A stretch of 38,495 nt of DNA from positions 1-38,495 of the IMG/VR virus record IMGVR_UViG_3300049893_002320; one strand, given 5' to 3'. Positions 1-7,692 of this stretch are shown in pieces (position 1 is the first letter of the stretch; the number at the start of each line of letters is the position of its first letter). The notes under the pieces were generated by a model. The model did no database searches and was not told the DNA's origin. It worked only from the letters and a program-made list of their open reading frames with translations. Both the position numbers and the translations under genes were made by a program. Source of the stretch: a virus.

Positions 1-152
1 CGACGTTAGTTTCAAAATCTAAGCGTTTATTGTAATAGCTATATGTCAACTCGTAGGTAGTATTTGATCTGAAAATGCCGGTGCCTGTCGTGCTTGTCAA
101 ACTTACACCGTAAGCAGGCGATAAAGGAGTATTTGAAACGTAATCGGGAAAA
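1..152. repeat. Terminal direct repeat, left copy (circular closure)
   Basis: These bases recur at 38344-38495 with one difference (G at 127, C at 38470). The open frame on the minus strand runs through both copies without interruption. The simplest reading is that the contig is a circularly permuted or circular genome of about 38343 bp and this is assembly overlap. A true short terminal repeat of a linear virion cannot be excluded, but the repeat sits inside one coding gene, which argues against it. Confidence 0.92.
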
Positions 153-1483
153 GCTGCGAAAGAGCTGGTAACTGGGATACCGTCTTCCGTGTAATATGGT
201 GTACCTACATTATTAGCTATCCCAATTGGCACCTGAAAACTATGATTAGCAAAATCTATAATTTGTGGCAGCATCCCCTCTGGCGTTCTAAGCCAATCCT
301 GAATAATCCAACCGATAGCCTTATTGGGTGCAGCTAGAACGGCTCTAAAACTCGAATTGGTGAAGCCTTGGTCATCTTCAAGCATTGCCGTCTTAATTGA
401 TGAATAACTTCCGATTGGCCCATATAATAAATCAGTGGTATTCCCGGTAAAATCTACATGATAATTTGTACCGCCTGCATCTAGGTAGTTAAAAACTGAA
501 TTAAATGCCTGTTCTACGTTTGTACAATTTACGTTGTACGCTGCAACAAATTCATTAGGGTAGTTTGGGTATGTTTGGTCACCAAATGTGTAAACTTTAA
601 AATTTCTGCTTGTTTTATCAAAATTACCTTTTTGAAAGGATGAGGAAACGCAACCGCTCGAATATGCTGCTATGTACGCTTGTCCTGTATCCGTCAAAAA
701 TTTCCAAAAATTTATTTTTGGGGCTGTGGCTGCGTTTGCCGTACTGCCTGTTGTATCACCAACTAAAAATTTACATGGTATATTTCTTCCTGAATAGGAA
801 ACGCTAATTGCACAAACATAAAAAGTATTATTAGAAATAGTTAAAGTAGAATTTGCGGGGTCGGATTTTGTCCTAGGTACTTGCCCCCTCGATGGTACTA
901 AAAGGTTGACGGCGTTCCATGGAAATTCTTTTGTATTTTTGTAAAGTGATCCGACCGAGGTTGACATTCCGTTTCCTTGGGAAACATGGAACCCATCTCG
1001 AAAATCGTTGGTATATGGCATCTGTTGGGGCACTGGGTCGGCAATATATGGACTATATGTTGAATTTATGTAAAGGCTTAAATTTGTCGTGGCGTTGAAT
1101 GAGCCCAAGCTTGCCGTGCGACCTTGGCTTGACATTAGCCAGGCGTAAACAGTTTGCTCCGTGTTTATGTCATTATAACTGCCTATTTTAAGTGGAAATA
1201 TGTTGTAAATGTTAAAACGTCGATAAATGCTTCGTGTTCGATCTGCTCCATAGTCGCCCTCAGCTTGCCTCATATTGTTACCGGCATTGGCTGCTAAGGA
1301 TTCATTATCAGCATGGCCTGGAAGTGTCGCCATGCCAACCCTAGGCCCAATCCCCCGATAAATGCCGCTAGTTAAATTTTGAGATTCGAAATCGAGGTTA
1401 ATTTCAGGCGAAAAATCTGCCGAAAATTCGTCGATTCCAACGTCCAAAGTACCTGCGCTAGCTTTTAATAGTTCATTGGGCAT
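1..1483 (-). CDS. Large tail/hub-like structural protein, N-terminal part (gene crosses the contig join)
   Basis: An ATG at 1483 opens a frame (MPNELLKASAGTLDVG...) that has no stop to position 1 and continues in frame at 38343 down to the TAA at 36488-36490. The total is 1112 residues. The N-terminal half is rich in Asn, Ser, Thr and Tyr with alternating beta-type segments. The C-terminal half contains a stretch resembling large podoviral tail hub or nozzle proteins: YDPSDVKNIHCSYDATAKE, followed by a WYY and a NLIDEEWLPQ element. It lies directly upstream of ejection-type genes in the leftward late unit, which suits a tail-tube, nozzle or hub role. The family assignment is inference; no signature domain was recognised with certainty. 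Residue 453 is Pro in this copy of the overlap and Ala in the other. No start downstream of 1483 has better support. Confidence 0.85.
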   Translation of the reverse strand, partial: MPNELLKASAGTLDVGIDEFSADFSPEINLDFESQNLTSGIYRGIGPRVGMATLPGHADNESLAANAGNNMRQAEGDYGADRTRSIYRRFNIYNIFPLKIGSYNDINTEQTVYAWLMSSQGRTASLGSFNATTNLSLYINSTYSPYIADPVPQQMPYTNDFRDGFHVSQGNGMSTSVGSLYKNTKEFPWNAVNLLVPSRGQVPRTKSDPANSTLTISNNTFYVCAISVSYSGRNIPCKFLVGDTTGSTANAATAPKINFWKFLTDTGQAYIAAYSSGCVSSSFQKGNFDKTSRNFKVYTFGDQTYPNYPNEFVAAYNVNCTNVEQAFNSVFNYLDAGGTNYHVDFTGNTTDLLYGPIGSYSSIKTAMLEDDQGFTNSSFRAVLAAPNKAIGWIIQDWLRTPEGMLPQIIDFANHSFQVPIGIANNVGTPYYTEDGIPVTSSFAAFPDYVSNTPLSPAYGVSLTSTTGTGIFRSNTTYELTYSYYNKRLDFETNV

Positions 1484-1506
1484 AGGATAACCACATAATT
1501 AAATTA

Positions 1507-1773
1507 TTATTTTTTTAAAACTGCGTTGACTAACTTCAAAGCCGCCTCAAGGGAAGACTTGGCGAGAGCTTGGGCCTCCTCAGCGGACAAGTCTTTCAAT
1601 TCGTCATCGATGAAATCGCTACCGTCTAAAGCTCTTTTTGCAGCTCCTACCACGGGAGCGAATTTTGGCAAATCAAACCAGCTTACAACTCCGTCCCTTT
1701 TTGCTTCAATTAAACAATCCGCCAAACTTCCTACTAGCGCCACTAGCTCCAAACTTTCTTTAATGTCCGCCAT
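1507..1773 (-). CDS. Small hypothetical protein (88 aa), helical, acidic
   Basis: The ORF begins MADIKESLELVALVG with a GGAGAA ribosome-binding site about nine bases upstream. It is predicted mostly helical, with an Ala/Leu-rich C-terminal helix (EEAQALAKSSLEAALKLVNAV). It sits between the second Acb2-like gene and the large hub gene in the same late transcript, 14 bases after the former. No motif was recognised. The helical character and place in the operon could fit a small virion or accessory protein, but this cannot be decided from sequence. Confidence 0.75.
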   Translation of the reverse strand: MADIKESLELVALVGSLADCLIEAKRDGVVSWFDLPKFAPVVGAAKRALDGSDFIDDELKDLSAEEAQALAKSSLEAALKLVNAVLKK

Positions 1774-1786
1774 CGAAAAAATTCTC

Positions 1787-2125
1787 CTACAATTGATTTG
1801 TCCCCTCGACGCCTCTAGTTTCTCGGTCCTTTTTTCTGCTTTTTAAGTACCCTATAGCGCATGTTAAATGACCAATTACATAATCATTATCCTGGCATGG
1901 GTACTTTAGATTTAATCCTTCAATAATTAATCTTGCCGCCTCTATCAGAGTATCAACCTGGCAGCCGTTGACGCCTACTTCTTTGATTGGGCCGTTTTGA
2001 ATTCTGAAACAGATAGAATTTACATCGTCATTGATTTCTATCATATTGGGTGGATATCGGCTTTTAATTCTAATTACGGAAAACCCATCAATTTCATTGA
2101 TATCTTTCAATGTTTCTAGCGCCAA
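1787..2125 (-). CDS. Divergent Acb2/Tad1-hairpin-like protein, second copy (112 aa)
   Basis: Residues 43-54 read QNGPIKEVGVNG, and the C-terminus carries a Cys-x-x-Asn element at 77-80 followed by a helix ending KKDRETRGVEGT. This layout (GPIKE-GVNG, then C-x-N...L..A..L..R...R..RGVEG) matches a widespread phage small-protein family that I associate with the Acb2/Tad1 hairpin domain, whose characterised members bind cyclic-nucleotide immune signals (anti-CBASS). The usual LEEA segment is LTCA here, so binding function is uncertain. The start is a TTG just after the upstream stop (TAAgTTG) with AAGGG upstream; no ATG is available. It is the last gene of a four-gene block in which a small membrane protein and an Acb2-like protein occur twice. 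The family link is from memory of sequence patterns. Confidence 0.55.
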   Translation of the reverse strand: MALETLKDINEIDGFSVIRIKSRYPPNMIEINDDVNSICFRIQNGPIKEVGVNGCQVDTLIEAARLIIEGLNLKYPCQDNDYVIGHLTCAIGYLKSRKKDRETRGVEGTNQL

Positions 2126-2126
2126 C

Positions 2127-2339
2127 TTACTGCCCTTTAAAAATGAATTTACATTGATCGATGCTATAGGATTTTAAACATTCCTCTCGCATAAACCTAG
2201 ATTGTTGAAAGTATTTGTCGTTAGATTCTTTTTGTTTTTGTTTTTCCTTGATTAATATTCCACCTATATAAGCCATCGATAAGATGAATGCTAAGATTCC
2301 CAACGGAAAAATTAATTTTTCATAATTTTCAGAAATCAC
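2127..2339 (-). CDS. Small single-span membrane protein with paired C-terminal cysteines, copy B (70 aa)
   Basis: It has a GTG start overlapping the preceding stop (GTGA). One hydrophobic segment lies at about residues 10-31 (LIFPLGILAFILSMAYIGGI), followed by a charged linker (KEKQKQKES) and a C-terminal element with two cysteines, ECLKSYSIDQCKFIFK. The same C-terminal pattern occurs in the 51-residue product at 2542-2697, so the two are paralogues. The cysteine spacing suggests an intramolecular disulphide if the C-terminus is periplasmic. A spanin-like role or a role tied to the adjacent Acb2-like proteins are both possible. No family was recognised. Confidence 0.78.
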   Translation of the reverse strand: MISENYEKLIFPLGILAFILSMAYIGGILIKEKQKQKESNDKYFQQSRFMREECLKSYSIDQCKFIFKGQ

Positions 2340-2545
2340 GTTTTATTTTTCCTATCTAATAGATCAGAGCGAATTGCCTTGCCAATCCACATGTAGGCTT
2401 CCTCTAAAGCCGTATATGCTAAAGACTTTTCTCGACTTGGCGACAATTGATCAATTTCATTTTCCACGTTGGTAACTAACCTTTTGAACTCTTGTTGAAT
2501 CATTTCCGCCTTTTCATCCCAAGCTAAGTAATCAAATCGACTCAT
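2336..2545 (-). CDS. Acb2/Tad1 hairpin-domain-like protein, candidate cyclic-nucleotide sponge (69 aa)
   Basis: Residues 37-50 read SREKSLAYTALEEA and continue with MW and AIR. This is the signature helix of the phage Acb2-type family (REKSLA-T-LEEA..W...AI), of which T4 Vs.4 and Pseudomonas-phage Acb2 are known members that sequester CBASS cyclic oligonucleotides. The rest is an acidic N-terminal helix (residues 7-33), giving the expected two-helix hairpin in a protein of typical short length. The ATG overlaps the TGA of the upstream membrane-protein gene (ATGA), and the end overlaps the next membrane-protein gene (GTGA), so the block is translationally coupled. The domain call is by eye; binding activity is inferred. 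Confidence 0.66.
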   Translation of the reverse strand: MSRFDYLAWDEKAEMIQQEFKRLVTNVENEIDQLSPSREKSLAYTALEEAYMWIGKAIRSDLLDRKNKT

Positions 2546-2697
2546 TTAAAAACCCATTCGCATTGTTCAATAGTTTTATTGCTGTTTAAACAATCCATCT
2601 TTTTTTTTACATTGTGAAAATGCACTGTTGAAATCAAAAAAATTATAAAAATTACAAACGCTAACATTGTTATTCCAACTTGAAAAAAATCATTCAA
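2542..2697 (-). CDS. Small single-span membrane protein with paired C-terminal cysteines, copy A (51 aa)
   Basis: This is a short gene with a TTG start at 2697 that overlaps the TGA of the upstream gene and has GGAGG six bases upstream. An internal ATG at 2667 would give 41 residues. The product is MNDFFQVGIT, then a membrane segment at residues 11-27 (MLAFVIFIIFLISTVHF), then KKKMDCLNSNKTIEQCEWVFK-like sequence with cysteines at 36 and 46. Its C-terminus aligns with the copy at 2127-2339 with one gap ([DE]CL.S..[ST]I[ED]QC.[WF][VI]FK). The stop overlaps the ATG of the Acb2-like gene (ATGA). Function unknown. Confidence 0.72.
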   Translation of the reverse strand: MNDFFQVGITMLAFVIFIIFLISTVHFHNVKKKMDCLNSNKTIEQCEWVFK

Positions 2698-3482
2698 AAC
2701 GCGCCTCCAAGTGGCTTGCTCATGGCTTTGCCGATAAGATCAAATGCGGCTTGGGTCGTTTCTGCGTGTTCTTGAATCTCATTAGCTAAAATATGAGCTG
2801 CCAGGGCTTCAGAAACGCTAGGGGCGTATACACCTCCGCCTTTTTCTTTAATTCTCTGCCATTCTGCCACTAGGTTATTGTAGGTATTTTTCAATGCCCG
2901 CTTTACCCTTGCGTCGGCTTTTTCCCTTGTAACTGAGATTTGTGATTGAATGCTTTTGGCCATTGTTTCATATCGTTCTTGCATTTTCTTGGCGGAAAAT
3001 CCTTTGTTTAACATTGTGATTAGCTCCGCCGTCATATCGATATTGACCTCTATGGCTACAACGCCGTAAATGTCAGTTTCCTCCCCGGCTCCGTCCTCTC
3101 CGCCACATAACCAATGGACTAGCGGCGTGATCTCATCAAGAGTTACCTCACGCGTATTCTGGGGTGGTAATAGGGTACTACAATGGATAGGGGTATTATG
3201 TTGCAAAACTACCCCACCAACGGCCCGAGGTATCCTGATTTCAAATGTTGCTTCGGGAGCTGTTAAAAGAGCGGGATCTTTTAAGCATTTCCTGCCCCAT
3301 TCCGGCGTAAATAGCTTAGTCAATGGGCTTGCCTGTATTAAATACTGGGGAGCCCAAATCATTTGCTTGGGTAGTTGAAAAGCCGCCTGTATTGCTGGAT
3401 TGCCCCGCTTGTCTAGTGCCTGTTGAACTGCGGGATTTTTGAAATTTAAAGCGCCTTCAAAATTTTCTTTGCCCACTTCCAT
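2694..3482 (-). CDS. Hypothetical protein (262 aa) with coiled-coil C-terminal half
   Basis: The N-terminal half (about residues 30-150) is compact and mixed, with several prolines and the beta-type segment TFEIRIPRAVGGVVLQHNTP. The C-terminal half is a long Lys/Glu/Arg-rich helix (SAKKMQERYETMAKSIQSQ onward) likely to form a coiled coil, ending in a Gly-containing tail. It follows the adaptor and a 161-residue gene in the late unit and overlaps the start of the small membrane gene by a TTGA. A virion or assembly role is likely from position. No family was recognised. Confidence 0.8.
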   Translation of the reverse strand: MEVGKENFEGALNFKNPAVQQALDKRGNPAIQAAFQLPKQMIWAPQYLIQASPLTKLFTPEWGRKCLKDPALLTAPEATFEIRIPRAVGGVVLQHNTPIHCSTLLPPQNTREVTLDEITPLVHWLCGGEDGAGEETDIYGVVAIEVNIDMTAELITMLNKGFSAKKMQERYETMAKSIQSQISVTREKADARVKRALKNTYNNLVAEWQRIKEKGGGVYAPSVSEALAAHILANEIQEHAETTQAAFDLIGKAMSKPLGGAF

Positions 3483-3494
3483 AAAAATCCTTTT

Positions 3495-3980
3495 TCAAAA
3501 TTTATAATTGGGAATGTTCTTCCGGATTTTAAAAATGTCCATTTCTACCAAACCATGCTTTGCTATTCTTTCCATTAAATCAGGATTTTGCAAAACAAAT
3601 CGGCTAGCTCTTTCGGCTCGATCTTCGGCGTTTTTTTCAAAGGTTTCATATTCTGCATTTTGCAAATTTTCGTGTTTATCTAGATTTGCCCAAAATCTTG
3701 CAGACATGGGGTTGATTTCATCAAGGTATCGCTCGATGAAACTAAAGGATATTTCTATGTTTCTCAGTCCAGCGAGAACGACTTTATAATGACATTCCGC
3801 AGGAATGATTGGGCTGTGCTGATATTCAATAATGCACCATTCCCCGTCCTCATATTTAGTGATATCGAGTTGTGGAAAACCCAAACTTTCAAACCAAACA
3901 TGATAGGGGCTTTGGGCTGTGCTGATGTAATTCCAGGAGCGTAAGCCTGGGGAACAATAAGGCAACATGATGTATCTCAC
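3495..3980 (-). CDS. Hypothetical late protein (161 aa)
   Basis: The gene begins at a GTG that overlaps the TGA of the adaptor gene (GTGA). An ATG four codons later (MLPYCSPGL) is an alternative start. The product has a mixed N-terminal region rich in Tyr, Trp and Pro, then a long acidic helix (about residues 110-145: NLQNAEYETFEKNAEDRAER). Neighbours on both sides are structural or packaging genes, so a head-completion or tail-assembly role is the best contextual guess. No motif supports a specific name. Confidence 0.75.
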   Translation of the reverse strand: MRYIMLPYCSPGLRSWNYISTAQSPYHVWFESLGFPQLDITKYEDGEWCIIEYQHSPIIPAECHYKVVLAGLRNIEISFSFIERYLDEINPMSARFWANLDKHENLQNAEYETFEKNAEDRAERASRFVLQNPDLMERIAKHGLVEMDIFKIRKNIPNYKF

Positions 3981-4621
3981 ATAAAATTGCGAATAGGGAT
4001 ACTTTGCATATTTCTACGATTAACAACTGTAACCATTTTTTGATACCACGAATTTTCTAGACCCGCCCATGGCACAATAGGTTTTTCTAAACTTGCGCTT
4101 AGAATGGTACAGGCGCGATATTTCAAATAATTAACCATACATGGATCGAATTGGCTTTCAAGATAATCCATATCATCACCAAGTATCTTGGGATATGTCA
4201 TGTATTCGATTTGGAGATAATTTGGGCCACCTTCCCCAAGAGGGGGGTTAAAGTATAGGCGGTTATCGGCTACGCGGTACGTTGATACAAATTGACGTTC
4301 GCCCGATCCTATCGATACCTGGGATCTGTTGCTTGCATCATCGTAAGCCATGACCCCATAATAATTACCGTAAAGGTATCTTACCTCTTTGAGCATAGCG
4401 GCACTAAATGGAATATCAAAAGTTACTTGGCCCGCTGTTGTATTAAAATTGGCAATTTTCAAAAGCCAACCCTCATTAGCTTGAAACATTTCTACAGCCA
4501 AAAAATCGATAGCTTCCTGGATGGCATCATTTATCTTTGTGTCGTCATAAAATCCACGATGCTCTGATGTTTTATTGAGAAATCTTAATATCTGGCCTTT
4601 AAGTTCGCCTCTTGTAATCAT
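3977..4621 (-). CDS. Head-to-tail adaptor-like protein (214 aa)
   Basis: The N-terminus (MITRGELKGQILRFLNKTS, then DDTKINDAIQEAIDFLAVEM) follows the pattern common to podoviral adaptors of the P22 gp4/T7 gp11 type: a short helix, then an acidic-led helix of the form 'DxxInxAIxEai'. A beta-rich middle (IPFSAAMLKEVRYLYG; RVADNRLYFNPP) and a helical C-terminus (PCMVNYLKYRACTILSASL) complete the expected layout, and the length is typical. It overlaps the terminase stop by one base (TAATG) and is followed by a coupled gene. Known members form the ring joining portal and tail. Assignment is by pattern and context. Confidence 0.65.
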   Translation of the reverse strand: MITRGELKGQILRFLNKTSEHRGFYDDTKINDAIQEAIDFLAVEMFQANEGWLLKIANFNTTAGQVTFDIPFSAAMLKEVRYLYGNYYGVMAYDDASNRSQVSIGSGERQFVSTYRVADNRLYFNPPLGEGGPNYLQIEYMTYPKILGDDMDYLESQFDPCMVNYLKYRACTILSASLEKPIVPWAGLENSWYQKMVTVVNRRNMQSIPIRNFM

Positions 4622-5904
4622 TACGCTCTATCCTTCCACAATGTATCCATTTGAGTATCAAAATCTAAATCGTCATCTGGCTTTTGGCTTTCAGCTTCCG
4701 ATAATTCTCTCAATAAATATCTTAAGGCTGCTTCGCCATCGAAATGACCCCAAGTACATTGAGTATAATCAATTTCACCCTCTTTTTTAACGTCCCAAAC
4801 CGCAGCCTCTAGGTCTCTGATGAGATTTACACACCTGGGGTGTATTTTTAGTTGATTGCGCCATAAAAGTTCTTTGATGGTCATCCTTGCGCCCATGACG
4901 TTTGCCTTAGATGCTTGACCGCAGTTTATACCTCTGAGCTGTAATTCGGTGTTTCTAGCTAGATCATGATCCGCGACAGTAATTAGTTTTCGAATGTCCC
5001 AAAGGCTTTTTTTATTCTCAATTTCCATCGCCGTAACTGCCGGAAGCTCCTCAAGGCTATAATGTTCATCAAAGACGTTTACGATATTGTTTTCTACATA
5101 GGCAAAAAGTACGCAGGTGGCACTAGGACGCCATCCCCAGTCTATTGCCGATATTACTGGTTGCCAAATTTCCGGCCCCGGCATGTTTGCGTCTATATGC
5201 ACTAATGAATCAAATTCGATATATGTCTTGCCCTGAAACGATACCCATTCACATTCGTATTCCTGACGAAAAATGTCTGGTTGGGTCTTTTTCTTGATTC
5301 GTTCGTACTCCTCCCGCGACACCAGGCCCATTTCAACAAACTTCCAAAGGCCCATGCAAAAGGTGAAAAAATCTATATCCTTTGCTGAATGCCAAAGATC
5401 ATACCAACCGTTTTTACCATTGTTCGTTGATTCGAGCAGGCAATAGCCGTCAGTTTGCGAGGTAGTCGGGTCGACAACCTTTTGAAAAACGCCTGATATC
5501 GTTTCCCCCTTTTCGATTTTTGAAAAGGCAACCTCGGACCAATGTATGAAGCTGTGAGTACCGCCCCTTATTCTGTCTGGGTCTTTATCGACGGAATCCA
5601 TCCAAATGACCGAACTTGGCAGTTTTTTTAAATAAACTTGTTCGGTGTTGACCTCGAACATGCTCTTGTCAAAAATTCGTTGAAATTTTTCCCTAGTCGC
5701 TTTTTTCCCCGACTTTTTATCTTTTGCCAAAAACAGTGAGGAACTGGTGAAAGGTTTACTAGTTATATCGTAAGATATCCTAACACCAAGCTCCGTTTTG
5801 CCCCCAAATTGCCTCGGCAAAGAAAGCATTAACCGCTTATATTTGAAAAAAAGAGAAGCGACCATGCTTTGCACTGGTCGCAATTGTCCGGGGCTTAATA
5901 TCAT
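4621..5904 (-). CDS. terL: Terminase large subunit (ATPase and nuclease)
   Basis: This is the motor that packages DNA into the prohead. Visible motifs in order are a terminase-type Walker A LPRQFGGKT (29-37), a Walker B region HSFIHWSEVAF with catalytic Glu124, a coupling motif STNNG (159-163), and an RNase H-like nuclease with Asp255 (SAIDWGWRP), Asp312/314 (TVADHDLA) and Asp389 (HFDGEAALRY). The length of 427 residues is slightly short but contains all elements. Start and stop both use TAATG overlaps with neighbours, implying translational coupling. The probable small subunit lies 6 kb away on the opposite strand (12008-12391), which is unusual. Confidence in the family is high; packaging mechanism (headful or other) cannot be read directly, but circular closure is compatible with headful packaging. 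Confidence 0.93.
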   Translation of the reverse strand: MILSPGQLRPVQSMVASLFFKYKRLMLSLPRQFGGKTELGVRISYDITSKPFTSSSLFLAKDKKSGKKATREKFQRIFDKSMFEVNTEQVYLKKLPSSVIWMDSVDKDPDRIRGGTHSFIHWSEVAFSKIEKGETISGVFQKVVDPTTSQTDGYCLLESTNNGKNGWYDLWHSAKDIDFFTFCMGLWKFVEMGLVSREEYERIKKKTQPDIFRQEYECEWVSFQGKTYIEFDSLVHIDANMPGPEIWQPVISAIDWGWRPSATCVLFAYVENNIVNVFDEHYSLEELPAVTAMEIENKKSLWDIRKLITVADHDLARNTELQLRGINCGQASKANVMGARMTIKELLWRNQLKIHPRCVNLIRDLEAAVWDVKKEGEIDYTQCTWGHFDGEAALRYLLRELSEAESQKPDDDLDFDTQMDTLWKDRA

Positions 5905-6827
5905 TATTGACCGCCAAATCTGCGCCCTACTATTTCGGTTCTAATGGCCGATTTAATTCTTTGACGCTCCTTAGGATCATCAATTGCGTCCGCTTCCCGG
6001 AAAGCACTAAAAAGCTCGTCCGTTGTCATCGGCTCGCGCCGTATTTGATCCTCAAGTAAAATTTCTCTGGCTTTTGGTGGAATTGTTTCTTTTACAAAAT
6101 GTTCTACCATCCTTTTTTGACGGGAAGGGTCCCGCCTAATTTCCGCCCATAACTCTGGGTCGTTGCGTTTTATATCTTTAATTTCTGCACCAAGAGCTTT
6201 TGTTACTGCTTGAAACTGATAGCTCTTTACTTGGCTAGGCGATTTTCCGTAAAGTATATCCATTGCTTGCAAAACATTGGTATCCAAATTTTGGTAAGCC
6301 AAATTATCAACTTGGGTATCTGGATTTTTTGCCTGGTCTAAACCGCGCCTTAATTCACGCAATTCTTGCGCAAAAGTTTCTCGCTCTCTTTCTTGTTCTA
6401 TTTTTCCCTGAAAAAGCTGTATTGCAAGATTTGTAGTCAAAGGTATGGGCTGCCCTCTGCGTTCTGCATCGATTGCGGCTTGCATGTAGTGATCAAGTTG
6501 CGATTCCCATTGTGCAATTCTTTGCTCCGTAGGGCTTGGCGCATCTCCTTCATTTGGTGCAAATACCTGTCTAATCTTATCTAATGTCTGGCTCGTCCGT
6601 TGATGTTGGCTTTCTAATTGGGAATATCTCTGACCCCATTCCCTGGATTCACTTTCCCTTTCGCTTTGTAAAGCTTCGAGCATAGCGTTGAAATCTGGGG
6701 TATCAGCTCCCCCAAAATGCGTTGCTGCTTGGCCACCTCTTCCAGCTCCCGGATATTGTCCGGCAGCTCCGCCACTGCTTTCTGGCCCTGTATACGCGCC
6801 ACCAATCGAACCAGTATCACCCGACAT
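5904..6827 (-). CDS. Scaffold-like coiled-coil protein (307 aa)
   Basis: The N-terminus is Gly/Ala/Ser-rich and disordered (residues 1-45). A long charged helical region follows (about 50-165, with LQSERESESREWGQRYSQLE and KIEQERERETFAQELRELR), and then a basic/acidic helical C-terminus (DDPKERQRIKSAIRTEIVGR). Abundant coiled coil and charged termini with no enzymatic motif resemble capsid scaffolding proteins. Position next to terL rather than next to the capsid gene is atypical, so a different assembly role is possible. The start is supported by AAGGGG six bases upstream. It overlaps terL by TAATG. Confidence 0.6.
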   Translation of the reverse strand: MSGDTGSIGGAYTGPESSGGAAGQYPGAGRGGQAATHFGGADTPDFNAMLEALQSERESESREWGQRYSQLESQHQRTSQTLDKIRQVFAPNEGDAPSPTEQRIAQWESQLDHYMQAAIDAERRGQPIPLTTNLAIQLFQGKIEQERERETFAQELRELRRGLDQAKNPDTQVDNLAYQNLDTNVLQAMDILYGKSPSQVKSYQFQAVTKALGAEIKDIKRNDPELWAEIRRDPSRQKRMVEHFVKETIPPKAREILLEDQIRREPMTTDELFSAFREADAIDDPKERQRIKSAIRTEIVGRRFGGQ

Positions 6828-6894
6828 ATTGACCCCTTGATATTTATTTTTTATAAAATGTTTATTATAAAAGACGTATCATGGGATCGTTTTT

Positions 6895-7209
6895 TCACCA
6901 ATAATTTTTTAGCGGGTGGTCATTCTTCCAGAGCCAAGTACTCAATGCACTACCGCCAGCACCCAACGGTCCACCTGTAACAGCTCCTCCTAGTGTTCTT
7001 CCCAAATAGCTATCATTTCCAAAAGCGCCGCCGGTTTCTTCGCCAAATTTCCAAAGACCGCCACGCAAAGCACCTCTTGCAAGATCTCTTCCGACTAATG
7101 CGTAATTTGGTCCGTATTTCGCCAAGGATAAAAGACTATTCGCTAGTGCTATCCTTACCGCAGCTTTCTTTGTAGAGTGCCATCTTTCCTGAGAGTTTTT
7201 CTTTCTCAT
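6895..7209 (-). CDS. Small glycine-rich membrane-active-type protein (104 aa)
   Basis: It has a strongly basic N-terminus (MRKKNSQERWHSTKKAAVR), then a segment that could be helical and hydrophobic (IALANSLLSLAKYG), then glycine-rich sequence with small-residue periodicity (GGAVTGGPLGAGGSALSTWLW). It is one of a run of six short proteins of similar composition between 9709 and 6895. Glycine-zipper segments of this kind are seen in internal virion proteins that enter the host membrane during DNA ejection; that role is inference here. Confidence 0.7.
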   Translation of the reverse strand: MRKKNSQERWHSTKKAAVRIALANSLLSLAKYGPNYALVGRDLARGALRGGLWKFGEETGGAFGNDSYLGRTLGGAVTGGPLGAGGSALSTWLWKNDHPLKNYW

Positions 7210-7224
7210 TGTTTGATTTTTCTC

Positions 7225-7692
7225 CTACAATTTTTTTCTGACAGCCATTTTTAACAATTCAGCCAAATTCATTTTTGGGATTTTAGCTTGTCTTTCTTTT
7301 TCAAAGTATTTTAACCATGGGTAAAAATCAGATGCTTTCGGCATATTGCCTGATGATATACTTGTTGGTTTTTCAAAAAATCTTAGATCGGGTAATGGTT
7401 TTGAGGTTAAATTTTGAGCGAATGTTTTTGTTGTTATCGCTGCAATATTCATGGGTCTTTGAGCAAAAGATTTATTTTCATTAACAGATTTTTCGTAATC
7501 ATCATCTGTTAATGGAATGCCCAACATTCTTTTTTTTTCCATAATGTTGAGCTTTGTTAGTTTTCTATTTAATTCGTCATCCTCATTTTCAAAAATTTTT
7601 GGGCCAATTAATTCGTTCATCCAATGTTTGGCCAACATTGTTTTATAATATGCACCAGCATAGTCAAAATCCTTGGGTATATAATCATTCAT
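7225..7692 (-). CDS. Hypothetical late protein (155 aa), charged
   Basis: The start is MNDYIPKDFDYAGAYYKTML. The body is charged and helical (NEDDELNRKLTKLNIMEKKRM) and the C-terminus is basic (KMNLAELLKMAVRKKL). Unlike its neighbours it has no glycine-zipper segment. It overlaps the preceding gene by eight bases and is followed after 15 bases by the 104-residue glycine-rich gene, so it belongs to the same small-protein block. Function unknown; virion-associated by context. Confidence 0.72.
   Translation of the reverse strand: MNDYIPKDFDYAGAYYKTMLAKHWMNELIGPKIFENEDDELNRKLTKLNIMEKKRMLGIPLTDDDYEKSVNENKSFAQRPMNIAAITTKTFAQNLTSKPLPDLRFFEKPTSISSGNMPKASDFYPWLKYFEKERQAKIPKMNLAELLKMAVRKKL

Noticed and set aside
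6840-6894. AT-rich gap with a TATAAT-like element upstream of the scaffold-like gene
   Set aside because: No -35 at acceptable spacing was found, and AT-rich DNA yields such hexamers by chance.
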